Source: Gordonibacter sp. 28C (GTDB lineage Bacteria; Actinomycetota; Coriobacteriia; Coriobacteriales; Eggerthellaceae). From it: a DNA stretch of 64,000 nt. The position numbers and the translations under genes are program-made. Each line of letters starts with the position of its first letter. Position 1 is the stretch's first letter. The stretch spans positions 62,001-126,000 of the forward strand of contig NZ_PPTR01000004.1 in the NCBI RefSeq assembly GCF_003339845.1, read 5' to 3'. Shown here in pieces: positions 44,437 to 52,677 of this stretch. The notes below the pieces were generated by a model that worked only from the letters and a program-made list of their open reading frames with translations, did no database searches and was not told where the DNA came from.

Positions 44437-45759
44437 ATGATGGACAGCAGGCAGCCCGAGCTCTCGCGGCTCACCCTCATGTGCAGCGACCACGAGGTCG
44501 CCGAGTTCACCTGGAACCATGACCGCCAGGCCGTGACCGGCAAGACCCACGTCCTCGATGCGGCGCATGCCCCCCTTATGGCGACCGACCCATCGGGCAA
44601 CATCACGCGCGACAGGCTCTCGAGCTGGTTCAAGAACAGGGGCATCCCCGATTTCCGCCCCGATGCCGCGGACCGCCTTCGCGCCGTCGGCTACCCGTCG
44701 GCCGCCTCCCTCATGGCCTCTGGTTTCGGCGCATCGCTGTCCGACCAATATTGGATCCGCCCCGCCGGATCCGCATCCACATGGCGCGACGTAAACTGCT
44801 TCGAGAACGATTTCAGCGAAGAGCTCGGCGAGCTGCTTCTTCCGCACGACGCCTCGTCGGTCCCCTCCCTCATCGAGAAGATCAGGGGCAACGCCGACCT
44901 CCTCGCCTCATCGCCCGATGCGGCCCTGAACGGCAACCTGCCGAAACGCTGGACGATCGAGGGCGGGCAGCGGATGCTGGTCAAGTCCGGGCGATCCTCC
45001 GGCAGGTTCCAGGAACCGTTCAACGAGAAGATCGCCAGCGTCCTGTGCTCGCGGCTGCTCGACGAGGGCGACTATGTCGCCTACGAGCTCGAGGATGGCG
45101 GCTTCATGAAGTGGACCTCCCGCTGCAAACCCATGACCGACCAGGTCACCGAGTTCGTGCCGGCCTGGGCGCTGCTCTGCTCGTCGAAACGCCCCTCGGA
45201 CCTCGGGCTGCACGATTTCTACGTGTCCGCCTGCGCCGCCCACGGGCTCGACGTGCGCGAGGACGTGGAGAAGATGCTTGTCATCGACTACCTCATGGCG
45301 AACTTCGATAGGCACTGGAACAACTTCGGCGTGCTCATCGACAGCGAGAGCAGGGAATGGCTCCGCGCGGCGCCGGTGTTCGACACCGGCGAAGCCCTCT
45401 GGTGCGACCGCGAGCTCTCCCAGCCCTTCGACGGCTACACGACCCCGCGGGCCGGCATGATGCGTCCCTTCGCCCGCAAGATCGACGAACAACTCGGCAG
45501 ATATTGCCGCAACCTGTCCTGGTTCGACCCGTCCGGGCTCAAGGGCTTCTCGGAGGAGGCCTGCGACATCCTCCTCGGCAACCCGTTCATCGCCAACGAG
45601 CGCGGCAGAATCGACAAAATCAGGGAAGCGATCGACCTGCGCGCCATGATGCTGACCAGGCACGCCCATGAGATCAGCGGCGGGCGCGGGTTCATGGTTC
45701 CCGACATGGGCGCCGTTTGCGCGACCGGGGCGGCGAAGCGGACGGGGCTCCATCTGTAA
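44437..45759 (+). CDS. HipA-like (CtkA-type) protein kinase
   Basis: A 440-residue protein. The C-terminal half shows kinase-like motifs of the HipA family: a lysine in RMLVKSGRSSG (about 180), the catalytic loop YLMANFDRHWNNFGVLID (about 285-302) and the metal-binding DTG in PVFDTGEALW (about 313). The N-terminal 130 residues do not resemble HipA's usual N-terminal domain. No HipB-type partner lies directly beside it; the nearest small DNA-binding-like gene is the Phd-like one 1.6 kb upstream. It could phosphorylate a host protein. GGAG lies 6 bases before the ATG, and a TAAAAT motif at 44390 may be its -10. Confidence 0.75.
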   Translation: MMDSRQPELSRLTLMCSDHEVAEFTWNHDRQAVTGKTHVLDAAHAPLMATDPSGNITRDRLSSWFKNRGIPDFRPDAADRLRAVGYPSAASLMASGFGASLSDQYWIRPAGSASTWRDVNCFENDFSEELGELLLPHDASSVPSLIEKIRGNADLLASSPDAALNGNLPKRWTIEGGQRMLVKSGRSSGRFQEPFNEKIASVLCSRLLDEGDYVAYELEDGGFMKWTSRCKPMTDQVTEFVPAWALLCSSKRPSDLGLHDFYVSACAAHGLDVREDVEKMLVIDYLMANFDRHWNNFGVLIDSESREWLRAAPVFDTGEALWCDRELSQPFDGYTTPRAGMMRPFARKIDEQLGRYCRNLSWFDPSGLKGFSEEACDILLGNPFIANERGRIDKIREAIDLRAMMLTRHAHEISGGRGFMVPDMGAVCATGAAKRTGLHL

Positions 45760-45803
45760 TTCCCAAAAATCGAGCATCGTGCCCGCATATCGGTATGAAA
45801 CGC

Positions 45804-45852
45804 TTCCCGATTGGGAAAAAGGGTTACAAACTTCGGCCCGCGGCCATACCGT
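45804..45852 (+). promoter_or_regulatory. Recurrent palindrome plus -10 motif (site c)
   Basis: TTCCCGATTGGGAA (45804-45817) lies 43 bp before TACCGT (45847-45852), with TTACAA at the expected -35 position (45824). The gene start is at 45895. Confidence 0.5.
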
Positions 45853-45894
45853 GGTCGAATACCCCTCACCGCTTCTCACCGAAAGGGCCTCTCA

Positions 45895-46962
45895 ATGGGA
45901 AATATGAAATTCGACGGCGCGGACGTCACCTTCGAGCTCGACGGCTACGACGCCCTGGTCGAGCGCGTCCGCTCCAAGAAGGTCAACTGCAAGATCAACC
46001 CCTCCGACCTCCCCAGGCTCTACGCCGTCATGGATGCCGAGCTCGAGGGCAACGAAGAGCTCGCCGCGGCATTCGCCGAGGCGCAGGAGGCGGCGTTCGG
46101 CGAAGCCGTGCTCACCGTCTGGGCCGAGCGCATCAAGAGCTTCAAGGACTCCTTCATCCCGGTGTTCGGCGAGGCTTGCAAGGACGCCGCGTGCCGCTTC
46201 GGCTTCTCCAAGGACGGCAACAACACCTTCAAGTCCGCGGTCGACGCCTTCGCGGCCAACATCTGCGACCTCTACGGCGCCGCACCCCAGATCGTCGACG
46301 GCTTCTGCGAGTTCCTGGCGCGAAACGCCTGCCTCGAGTTCGACGGCTACGCCGCCGACATGCCCGTCCCCTGCCAGCTCTACGTGGCCGAGGGAATCTC
46401 GAAGATGGCCTACCAGCAGGCCATGAACAGCGTCCGCGGGTTCAAGCTCGACACGGACGCGTCCGTCGAGTTCGCCGACAAGTTCATCAACGACAACGTC
46501 ACGACCCCCGACAGCTTCATCCACCTGAACGACGCCTGCATCGCGATCGAGAACGTCAAGGCCGCGACCTCGACGCCCAGCGTCCCCGAGGCGTCCGTCA
46601 AGTTCGCCGTGACCCAGGCGGCCTTCGAGCACAAAACCGTCGACCACTTCGACGACGCGCTCCGCCCGGTATACACCGACGAGACCGATGCCGAGTTCGA
46701 GGACGCGGTCGATGCGGCGCAGGGCCTCGACGCGGATGCAACCGGCATCATCGCGCGCCCTGATACCGATCACCCCGCCCGCCCGGACGAGGCGACGTCG
46801 GCCCCGGTCCAGCCCGAGACGTACCGACAGGACGATTACCAGGACGCCTACCAGGGAGAGGGAGAGGGATATGCCCGACCCGAGACCCATGGCGACATCC
46901 GCGGGCAGTACGGCCCCTATGGCCAGGACGCCTACGGCAGCACCTACAAGCAGGGCTACTAG
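45895..46962 (+). CDS. Cargo protein of a three-gene paralogous family, Tyr/Gln-rich tail (1)
   Basis: A 355-residue soluble protein starting MGNMKFDGADVTFELDGYDA, with AAAGGG 8 bases upstream. No known domain. The middle region, FGEACKDAACRFGFSKDGNN followed by TFKSAVDAFAANICDLYG, resembles segments of the next two proteins (46998 and 48222), so the three are probably paralogues. The C-terminal 70 residues are low complexity, with QDDYQDAYQGEGEGY and GQYGPYGQDAYGSTY. They recall the VirB4 head and the adhesin tail. No signal peptide or membrane segment. Confidence 0.7.
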   Translation: MGNMKFDGADVTFELDGYDALVERVRSKKVNCKINPSDLPRLYAVMDAELEGNEELAAAFAEAQEAAFGEAVLTVWAERIKSFKDSFIPVFGEACKDAACRFGFSKDGNNTFKSAVDAFAANICDLYGAAPQIVDGFCEFLARNACLEFDGYAADMPVPCQLYVAEGISKMAYQQAMNSVRGFKLDTDASVEFADKFINDNVTTPDSFIHLNDACIAIENVKAATSTPSVPEASVKFAVTQAAFEHKTVDHFDDALRPVYTDETDAEFEDAVDAAQGLDADATGIIARPDTDHPARPDEATSAPVQPETYRQDDYQDAYQGEGEGYARPETHGDIRGQYGPYGQDAYGSTYKQGY

Positions 46963-46997
46963 GCCCATCTGAACCTCTGGAAAGGCAGGGTCGACTC

Positions 46998-48101
46998 ATG
47001 GCGGACGCACCCCCCGCAGCGTCGGGACAACGCTCGGTCACGCTCGATATCGGAGCAATCGGATCCGGGCTCGGTGACGGCATCGATATCGAGGAGGCGT
47101 ATCGACTCGTGGCAGCTGCTATGGAAAACGACGCGGAGCTCATGGCGGCGGTCGGCGCCGCCCGCGAGCGCGCGGTCGAGACGGTGAGGGGCAACCTCGC
47201 CGCCAAGTCCGCCCGCGGCGGGCTCGAGGAATACCGCCGCGCGCTGGACGCCGAGTTCGAGGGCACCATCGACGCCCTGACGGCATCGATGGGCATGACG
47301 GCATCGCCCGACCAGAAGAACACCTTCAACTCCGCGTTCGACGCCTTCGCGGCCGCCAACGCCTCCATCTACAAGAGCAGCGCCGACTTCCGGCGCGAGT
47401 GCGTCGACCTGCTCGCGAAGCGCGCCCTTGCCGAGCTCGGGAGCCCCGTGCCCGCCGATTTCGATGCGCAATCGCGCATCTCGGACTACATCGGGGAGCT
47501 CTCACGCGAGCAGGCCGCCAAGACGATCTCCTCGCTCCACGGCCTCAAGGTCTCCGAAGTTCTCGCCGCCGGGCGCAAGCGCATCGCCCAGGCCCTGGGC
47601 GAGCTGATGCGCCGCCTGCGCGCCGTCCCCAAACCCGCGAAGGCCACGGCCGAACCGCGCCAGGCGTCCCCGGCGCCCGCCCCGGCAACGGCGGCGGCTC
47701 CGGTGCCGCGCGAGGCCGGGCTCGAGTCCGCAGTCGAGCCGGCCGAGGCAGCGCCCGCACCGAAGCATGCGGCGGCGAAGCCGGCGGCCGCGGCGGACGA
47801 CGAGCGCCTGCGAGACCTCATCAACGGCATCGGCACCTCGCTCAGGTCCGGACTCCCGGCAGGCACGCGCGGGCGCCACGCCGCCCACGCCAAGGTCGCC
47901 CTCGACGAGATCGACGAGCCGGCCACGGCCGACAACATCGTCGAGTTCAAGCCGCGCGACGCCGAGCGCGAGAGGGAGCGCAGCGCGGCGATCGACTCGC
48001 GCGTTCCGGCCGTCCCCCCGGCGCGCGTCGCCGCGGCGGCGGGCGCTGCATGCGCGAGCGCCGCGGCGCCCGTCAGGAACTACTCGCTCAACCTCAGGTA
48101 G
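46998..48101 (+). CDS. Cargo protein of the paralogous family, Ala-rich tail (2)
   Basis: A 367-residue protein. KNTFNSAFDAFAAANASIY, then LLAKRALAELGSPVPADFDA, aligns with NTFKSAVDAFAANICDLYG in the previous gene. The C-terminal half (about 205-367) is Ala/Pro-rich and probably disordered, ending AAPVRNYSLNLR. It lies 35 bases after the previous gene and shares its transcript. No catalytic motif is visible. Confidence 0.7.
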   Translation: MADAPPAASGQRSVTLDIGAIGSGLGDGIDIEEAYRLVAAAMENDAELMAAVGAARERAVETVRGNLAAKSARGGLEEYRRALDAEFEGTIDALTASMGMTASPDQKNTFNSAFDAFAAANASIYKSSADFRRECVDLLAKRALAELGSPVPADFDAQSRISDYIGELSREQAAKTISSLHGLKVSEVLAAGRKRIAQALGELMRRLRAVPKPAKATAEPRQASPAPAPATAAAPVPREAGLESAVEPAEAAPAPKHAAAKPAAAADDERLRDLINGIGTSLRSGLPAGTRGRHAAHAKVALDEIDEPATADNIVEFKPRDAERERERSAAIDSRVPAVPPARVAAAAGAACASAAAPVRNYSLNLR

Positions 48102-48116
48102 CGTCTCCTTTCCGTC

Positions 48117-48150
48117 AGCCCCCGCTTCCCGTTCGGGAAACGGGGGCTTT
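48117..48150 (+). terminator. Terminator hairpin containing the recurrent palindrome
   Basis: AGCCCCCG-c-TTCCCG-TT-CGGGAA-a-CGGGGGCT followed by TTTCG: a 14-pair stem with one mismatch. Its core is the exact TTCCCGTTCGGGAA palindrome (48126-48139). Confidence 0.7.
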
Positions 48151-48184
48151 CGCATACCCAAAAGACGACGCCCGCCGATACGAT
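48126..48184 (+). promoter_or_regulatory. Recurrent palindrome plus -10 motif (site d)
   Basis: TTCCCGTTCGGGAA (48126) lies 53 bp before TACGAT (48179-48184). The gene start is at 48222. Confidence 0.5.
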
Positions 48185-48221
48185 TGCCTGGAATATCAAC
48201 TTTCCGTCGAAAGGGGAAGCC

Positions 48222-49139
48222 ATGCCGGACAATGATGACCTCCGCATGAACCAGAACGAGACCCTTAACTGCAAGCTCGCCCTTATGGGCGTCTGGACGG
48301 AGGCGTGCCGCGAGGCCGCCGCATACTTCGGGGTCAACCCGGACGGCTCGGGCAACTTCTCGTCCGTCACCCAGGCGCAGGCGGGCTCGACCGCGGGCAC
48401 GCTCGCCGTGGACGGGATCTCGGCCGACGAGATGACGAGCCGCCTGGCGGCGTCGCTCGTCGAGCACTTCCCGGACAAGACCGACATCATCACCGGCGAC
48501 CCGGCCGCGGCCAAGGCCTACGTCAAGCAGTACGTCGTCGACCTCGCCAACCACCAGGCGCTCGCCCAGGCGCGAACGAACAGCAAGCTGTTCCACAAGC
48601 AGCTCAACCGCGCCGCCGTGGGCCTGGCCGATGAACACGGCCCGTACGCCCCCGTGCCCGCCGCCGAGGAGGAGTTCGACATGTGCGTGCCCCTCATGGA
48701 CGGCACGATCGAGGAGAACAGCGAGGAGGTCGCCGAGTTCAGCCGCGAGCTCGACCGCACCGGCATCCGCTACAAGTTCAGCGAGCTGGCCGCCGCCGGA
48801 TCCGCGAAGGTGCAGACCTGCCTCGAGTTCATGTCCCGCGACATCAAGGCCGTCCAGGCCGCATGCACCCGCGCGGCCCAGAACATCTCGGCGCGCGGAC
48901 GGGCGTTCGCCGACAAGGTGAAGTGCGTGCCGTTCGTGCTGTCCGCCGCGGCGCAGGGCATCTCGGACGCCGTGCGCGACGCCGCCGAGCTCATGGGCAA
49001 GGGCTATGAGGAGATCAAGGCGGCGGCCGCCAAGGACCCGCGCTCGGTGGCGGCGGCCGCCAAGCACTGCGCCGACGCCACGGCGAACGTGCCCACGCGC
49101 CATCTCCCCAAGGCCTCGCACGGCGCGCACATGGGCTAG
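48222..49139 (+). CDS. Cargo protein of the paralogous family (3)
   Basis: A 305-residue protein. WTEACREAAAYFGVNPDGSG followed by NFSSVT matches GEACKDAACRFGFSKDGNNT of the 45895 protein, placing it in the same family. The C-terminal region is Ala/Lys-rich and helical (EEIKAAAAKDPRSVAAAAKH), ending HGAHMG. GAAAGGGGAAG precedes the ATG. No domain of known function. It stands behind its own terminator/promoter cassette. Confidence 0.7.
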   Translation: MPDNDDLRMNQNETLNCKLALMGVWTEACREAAAYFGVNPDGSGNFSSVTQAQAGSTAGTLAVDGISADEMTSRLAASLVEHFPDKTDIITGDPAAAKAYVKQYVVDLANHQALAQARTNSKLFHKQLNRAAVGLADEHGPYAPVPAAEEEFDMCVPLMDGTIEENSEEVAEFSRELDRTGIRYKFSELAAAGSAKVQTCLEFMSRDIKAVQAACTRAAQNISARGRAFADKVKCVPFVLSAAAQGISDAVRDAAELMGKGYEEIKAAAAKDPRSVAAAAKHCADATANVPTRHLPKASHGAHMG

Positions 49140-49174
49140 ACATTTCAGACGAGACAACGGCCCGGGAGGCCATA

Positions 49175-50050
49175 ATGTTCAAGACCTGTAGCGACCCGGA
49201 CTTCAACTGGGTCCACTGCCTTTGCGATTCGGCCACCTGGGTCGTCAAGGAGCCCGGCAAGCCCATCGGCTTCTTCTACTCGCGGCTGTTCGACGATGCG
49301 CTCTCGCCGTCGGGCCTCGGCTTCGCCGTCGACGCCTTCCGCATCGACGAGGACGGCACGCTCGACGACTTCTACAGCGATATCCTCTGGGACTACGGCG
49401 CGGCCGACGAGCTGATAGCGGCCTACCCCAATAAGTTCAGCTGCGCGGTGCGATGCGACGGGCTCAACCCGTATGACATCCCGACGAGCTGGAGCCAGGG
49501 CAAGGGCGAGCGCTACCGCGCGCGCGACACCGTGCTCGCGGCGGTCGATATGCTCACCGACGAGGCCGACGAGGCCGGCATCGACGCCTGCCCCGAGTTC
49601 TACCGCAACGACTACATCAGCATGTACCTCAAGACGCAAGGCCTCGGCGAGCGCGTGAAGGTCGGCGGCGCCGAGGCCTTGCGCTTCTCGGTCGTCTCGA
49701 CCGACTGCTCATGCGGCGACGACGAGAAGGGCGACTTCGAGACCCTGGGCGAGGCCATGAGGGCGGCCAAGAGGTTGGTCGACGTCGAGGGCTATGAGGG
49801 CGCCGCGGTCTACGACCGCAAGCAGGAGGCCTGGTGCGCGGGATGCAACGTCGCGACCGTCATGGACATGAACGGCCCGGCATCCGTCACGCATCCGTTC
49901 TGGACGATCACCTGCGAGGCCGAGAAGAGGGAGCCCGCACAGCGGGCCGCCGCGCTCGAGCGCGCGCAGGCCATCGACCGCGCCAAGGACGCCGCCGCGC
50001 GCACGGCGCGACCTAGCGGCGCGCATTACCGTCCCCGCCGCGCACAGTAG
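49175..50050 (+). CDS. Unknown cargo protein, paralogue of the next gene
   Basis: A 291-residue protein starting MFKTCSDPDFNWVHCLCDSA. Its N-terminal 80 residues share a pattern with the next protein: CxPDF, a second Cys, W(V/A)VKE-G-P, then PSG and an acidic turn. Five or more cysteines lie in the middle region (CSCGDDE, WCAGCNV). The C-terminus is a helical basic tail ending YRPRRAQ. GGGAGG precedes the ATG. Function unknown. Confidence 0.65.
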   Translation: MFKTCSDPDFNWVHCLCDSATWVVKEPGKPIGFFYSRLFDDALSPSGLGFAVDAFRIDEDGTLDDFYSDILWDYGAADELIAAYPNKFSCAVRCDGLNPYDIPTSWSQGKGERYRARDTVLAAVDMLTDEADEAGIDACPEFYRNDYISMYLKTQGLGERVKVGGAEALRFSVVSTDCSCGDDEKGDFETLGEAMRAAKRLVDVEGYEGAAVYDRKQEAWCAGCNVATVMDMNGPASVTHPFWTITCEAEKREPAQRAAALERAQAIDRAKDAAARTARPSGAHYRPRRAQ

Positions 50051-50090
50051 AGGGAAGCATAAACGACAACCATAGAAAGGAGTCCAGCGT

Positions 50091-51245
50091 ATGGACGACT
50101 ATGAACCGTGGCTCACTCCGTGCGATCCCGATTTCGACCCGGAAAAGTGCGAGAGCGCCTACGCCCTGTGGGCCGTCAAGGAGGAGGGCGAGCCTGTCAA
50201 ATTCCTCGAGGCGAGCATCACGGACAACCTGGACTATCCGTCCGGATATTGGTTTTTCTGGAGAACCATATCGTTCAGCGAGGAGACCGGCAGGCTCATC
50301 GAGGGCGAATGGGGCGGGGCTGGCGATATCTGCCGTGCCGACTATGTCGCGGACATGGTGCTCCCCGGCGGCGCCGTCTTCGCTCGGGTCCAGGGCGAAC
50401 TCGACGACGGTATTCCATTCGATTGGGAGGTACGCCGCCCCCTGGACGATTGCGCGAAGACGAGGGCGGCCGAGGCGATCCGCGCCGGGATCCTGGCGCT
50501 GCCCCTGAGCGCATCCGCGTCGATCGAGGCAATACCCTCACCCTATAAGATCGACGTCTCCATCGTTCACGGTGGCACGCTCACCCACGACATGGCCCGC
50601 AACCTCCTCGTCTCGGCGGAGCACTACTATCGCGACAGCGCGCTCTGCGGGCTGCTCGACAACTGGAACGGCCTCGCCGTCGCGCAGCGGGCCCTGCTCG
50701 TCCAGACAGCCAAGTCGATGAGGGAAGACTCGCCCGACGAGGCGTTCGCCTCCCTCTCCCGCGCCATCGCCCTGATCCGCGCGACCGACGAGCGCGCCGG
50801 CGACGTGTCCGACCACACGCTCGCGCACAACCTCCTCATCTCGGGGTTCGAGGAGATGGAGCGCGACAACACCAAGCTCATCTCGCGCCAGATCTCCGAG
50901 GGCCGCCTTGACATCGGCGAGATCGCGAGGGCCTTTGTCGGCGCGATGGGGCGTAAAACGGGCGCCGCGCTCGATGCCGCGCTCGAAGGCAAGCATGCCG
51001 GATGCTACAGCCGCGACGTCGATGCGCTCGTATTCACCGATGACGATATCGACGACTATGCCAACATGATCGAACACGGCCGCCCGGACCTCGATTTCAT
51101 CCAGTGCCGCGAGATCGCGTCGCAAGCCGTGACGGACTGGAACAACGGGCACGCCATGGACGGATTTACCGAATTCCTCTACGACTACTCCGATGAGCAT
51201 GCGCCCGCCGAAAGCGTGAAGCAGGGCGGCGGCATCAGGCATTGA
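50091..51245 (+). CDS. Unknown cargo protein, paralogue of the previous gene
   Basis: A 384-residue protein starting MDDYEPWLTPCDPDFDPEKC. The N-terminal third parallels the previous protein (CDPDF, LWAVKEEGEPVKF, YPSGYWFF). The remainder is acidic and helical without a known domain (SDHTLAHNLLISGFEEMERD, TDDDIDDYANMIEHG). AAAGGAG gives a strong ribosome binding site. Its stop codon lies in a hairpin shared with the convergent gene. Confidence 0.65.
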   Translation: MDDYEPWLTPCDPDFDPEKCESAYALWAVKEEGEPVKFLEASITDNLDYPSGYWFFWRTISFSEETGRLIEGEWGGAGDICRADYVADMVLPGGAVFARVQGELDDGIPFDWEVRRPLDDCAKTRAAEAIRAGILALPLSASASIEAIPSPYKIDVSIVHGGTLTHDMARNLLVSAEHYYRDSALCGLLDNWNGLAVAQRALLVQTAKSMREDSPDEAFASLSRAIALIRATDERAGDVSDHTLAHNLLISGFEEMERDNTKLISRQISEGRLDIGEIARAFVGAMGRKTGAALDAALEGKHAGCYSRDVDALVFTDDDIDDYANMIEHGRPDLDFIQCREIASQAVTDWNNGHAMDGFTEFLYDYSDEHAPAESVKQGGGIRH

Positions 51246-51264
51246 CGCATCCCCGGGGGCGTCA
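51243..51264. terminator. Hairpin spanning two convergent stop codons
   Basis: TGACGC-AT-CCCC pairs with GGGG-GCGTCA. The left arm contains the TGA of the plus-strand gene and the right arm the TGA of the minus-strand gene. No long U-run follows either way. Confidence 0.45.
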
Positions 51265-51627
51265 GGGATGAAGCCTGATTCCCCCCGATGCCGCTCGGCT
51301 GGCCGTCGCGGCGGCCGCCTCTCGGGCGGCCGCGCGCATCGCCGCCGGGGTGGGCAGGCCCATCTCGGAGCGTTTCGCGTACACGGCCGAAAGCGAGCGG
51401 CCGGTCTCGGCCGCGATCTGCTTCGGCGATGCGGCGTAGTCTCGCAGCCGGCCGATCTCTTCCGCCGTCCACCTGGTCCGGCAGATGCCTCGGCGCGAGC
51501 GCGCCGCCCTTACGGCCATCTCGGTCCGCCCCGTCGCGGCGGCCACATCCGCGGCGGCAAGCGACCTGTCGGCGAGCAATTCGAGCTCGGCGTCCGTCCA
51601 ATGGCGATATCCCGCGGCGTCAACCAT
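51262..51627 (-). CDS. Small protein with two Myb/SANT-like HTH units
   Basis: A 121-residue protein, the only minus-strand gene in the cargo region. Two similar helical units are visible: HWTDAELELLADRSLAAADVAAATGRTEMAVRAARSR, shown here as HWTDAELELLADRS and AAATGRTEMAVRAARSR, and RWTAEEIGRLRDYAAS then AAETGRSLSAVYAKRSEMGL. Each ends in a recognition-helix-like segment. Such tandem units occur in small phage and ICE DNA-binding proteins. The start at 51627 (MVDAAGYRHW) is preferred over 51639. Its target may be the palindrome-rich region just upstream. Confidence 0.65.
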   Translation of the reverse strand: MVDAAGYRHWTDAELELLADRSLAAADVAAATGRTEMAVRAARSRRGICRTRWTAEEIGRLRDYAASPKQIAAETGRSLSAVYAKRSEMGLPTPAAMRAAAREAAAATASRAASGGIRLHP

Positions 51628-51691
51628 CGCAGCCCCCATCCTCGTGTAGCAAAGTCTCGAGACTCATACCCATTGGGGGCCCGGCTATTTC

Positions 51692-51720
51692 AGCGCTTCC
51701 CGTCCGGGAAGCGCTTTTCT
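51692..51720 (+). terminator. Intrinsic terminator with palindrome core (site e)
   Basis: AGCGCTTCCCG-TC-CGGGAAGCGCT, an 11-bp perfect stem, is followed by TTTCT. Its core TTCCCGTCCGGGAA belongs to the recurrent palindrome family and lies 46 bp before site f. Confidence 0.75.
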
Positions 51721-51742
51721 ATCGGCTCGCGGCACGGCAGTC

Positions 51743-51791
51743 TTCCCGTTCGGGAAACACCGTGGTGCCGCCCTAGCGGTGCGGGTAGCAT
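51743..51791 (+). promoter_or_regulatory. Recurrent palindrome plus -10 motif (site f), ardA promoter
   Basis: TTCCCGTTCGGGAA (51743-51756) lies 43 bp before TAGCAT (51786-51791). Outer arms GCGGCAC and GTGCCGC enclose the palindrome. The ArdA start is at 51839. Confidence 0.5.
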
Positions 51792-51838
51792 CGTCGGGGA
51801 AGCACCTATCCGCCATCTGCCTCCTGGAGCTGATCTGT

Positions 51839-52663
51839 ATGGCTAAGCATGAACATGATTTCCGCGACGGCTTAGACGTCTGCGTGGGCAACTACGGGTA
51901 TTACAACGAGGGCGAGCTTCACGATACCTGGATGCGCCTCCCCATGGACCCCGATAAGATCGAGCCGTGGCTGCGCTCCCATGGCCTTTTCGATGAGGAG
52001 CACGAGGAGATATATATCTCGGACTACGATGCGCTGCCGTTCAGGTGCCCGGAGGTGTTCGATGAATACGCCCACCTTGACGAGCTGAACGTCCTCGCCA
52101 TGCAGCTTACGCTCCTTCCCGACGGGGCGCTCGAGCATATCGACGCCGCCGTCGAATACGGCGAGTCGCTGAACCACCTCGATGAGCTCATGAACCTCGT
52201 GGCGCAGGCGGACGATCTGCCCGTATACGACTACGAGTATGACGAAATGCATGTCGAGGACCAGTGGCACGAGACCTGTCTCGAGCGCTCGACGCCGGAG
52301 GAAAACTACGCATACACCGTCCTCGACGGCGATTCCGAGTTCTGGGCCCTCATGAACCGCGGAAACGGCGAACTCCTCTACTGCTTCGACTTCAACCGCT
52401 ACGGCGAGATCGCCGTGAACAACGGCTACGTCGACCTGTGCGAGACCTGCTATGTCGACAAGCGCGCCGACTGGCCGGCGCTCGACGAGTACTCGTTCGA
52501 GGAGATCAGGGACGAAACCGTGGCCGAGTGGCGCGCGCACATCGCCGAGGGCGTCGTCGAGAAACCCGTCACGCCGACCGACCTCGCCCGCTCCGCCAGC
52601 GCCGCGGCGGCGACGAGCGCCGTCATCGCGGCGTCCGCAAACCAGACGGCGCCGAAGCTGTAG
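51839..52663 (+). CDS. ardA: ArdA-like antirestriction protein
   Basis: A 274-residue, very acidic protein. DGLDVCVGNYGYYNEGELHD, followed by TWMRLPMDPDKIEPWLRSHG, matches the ArdA signature (aromatic YG-YNEG-L-W-LP pattern), and ELNVLAMQLTLLPDGALEHI also fits the family. ArdA dimers mimic bent B-form DNA and block type I restriction enzymes, which protects incoming conjugative DNA. The C-terminal extension after about 165 is longer than in typical ArdA and ends in an Ala-rich tail (ASAAAATSAVIAASANQTAP, then KL). TGGAG precedes the ATG at 51839; the frame extends to 51779 without support. Confidence 0.8.
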   Translation: MAKHEHDFRDGLDVCVGNYGYYNEGELHDTWMRLPMDPDKIEPWLRSHGLFDEEHEEIYISDYDALPFRCPEVFDEYAHLDELNVLAMQLTLLPDGALEHIDAAVEYGESLNHLDELMNLVAQADDLPVYDYEYDEMHVEDQWHETCLERSTPEENYAYTVLDGDSEFWALMNRGNGELLYCFDFNRYGEIAVNNGYVDLCETCYVDKRADWPALDEYSFEEIRDETVAEWRAHIAEGVVEKPVTPTDLARSASAAAATSAVIAASANQTAPKL

Positions 52664-52677
52664 GGAGGACCGCGGCC

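Noticed and set aside
44437-45759. Typical hipBA toxin-antitoxin module
   Set aside because: There is no adjacent small HTH (HipB) gene and the N-terminal domain does not match HipA.
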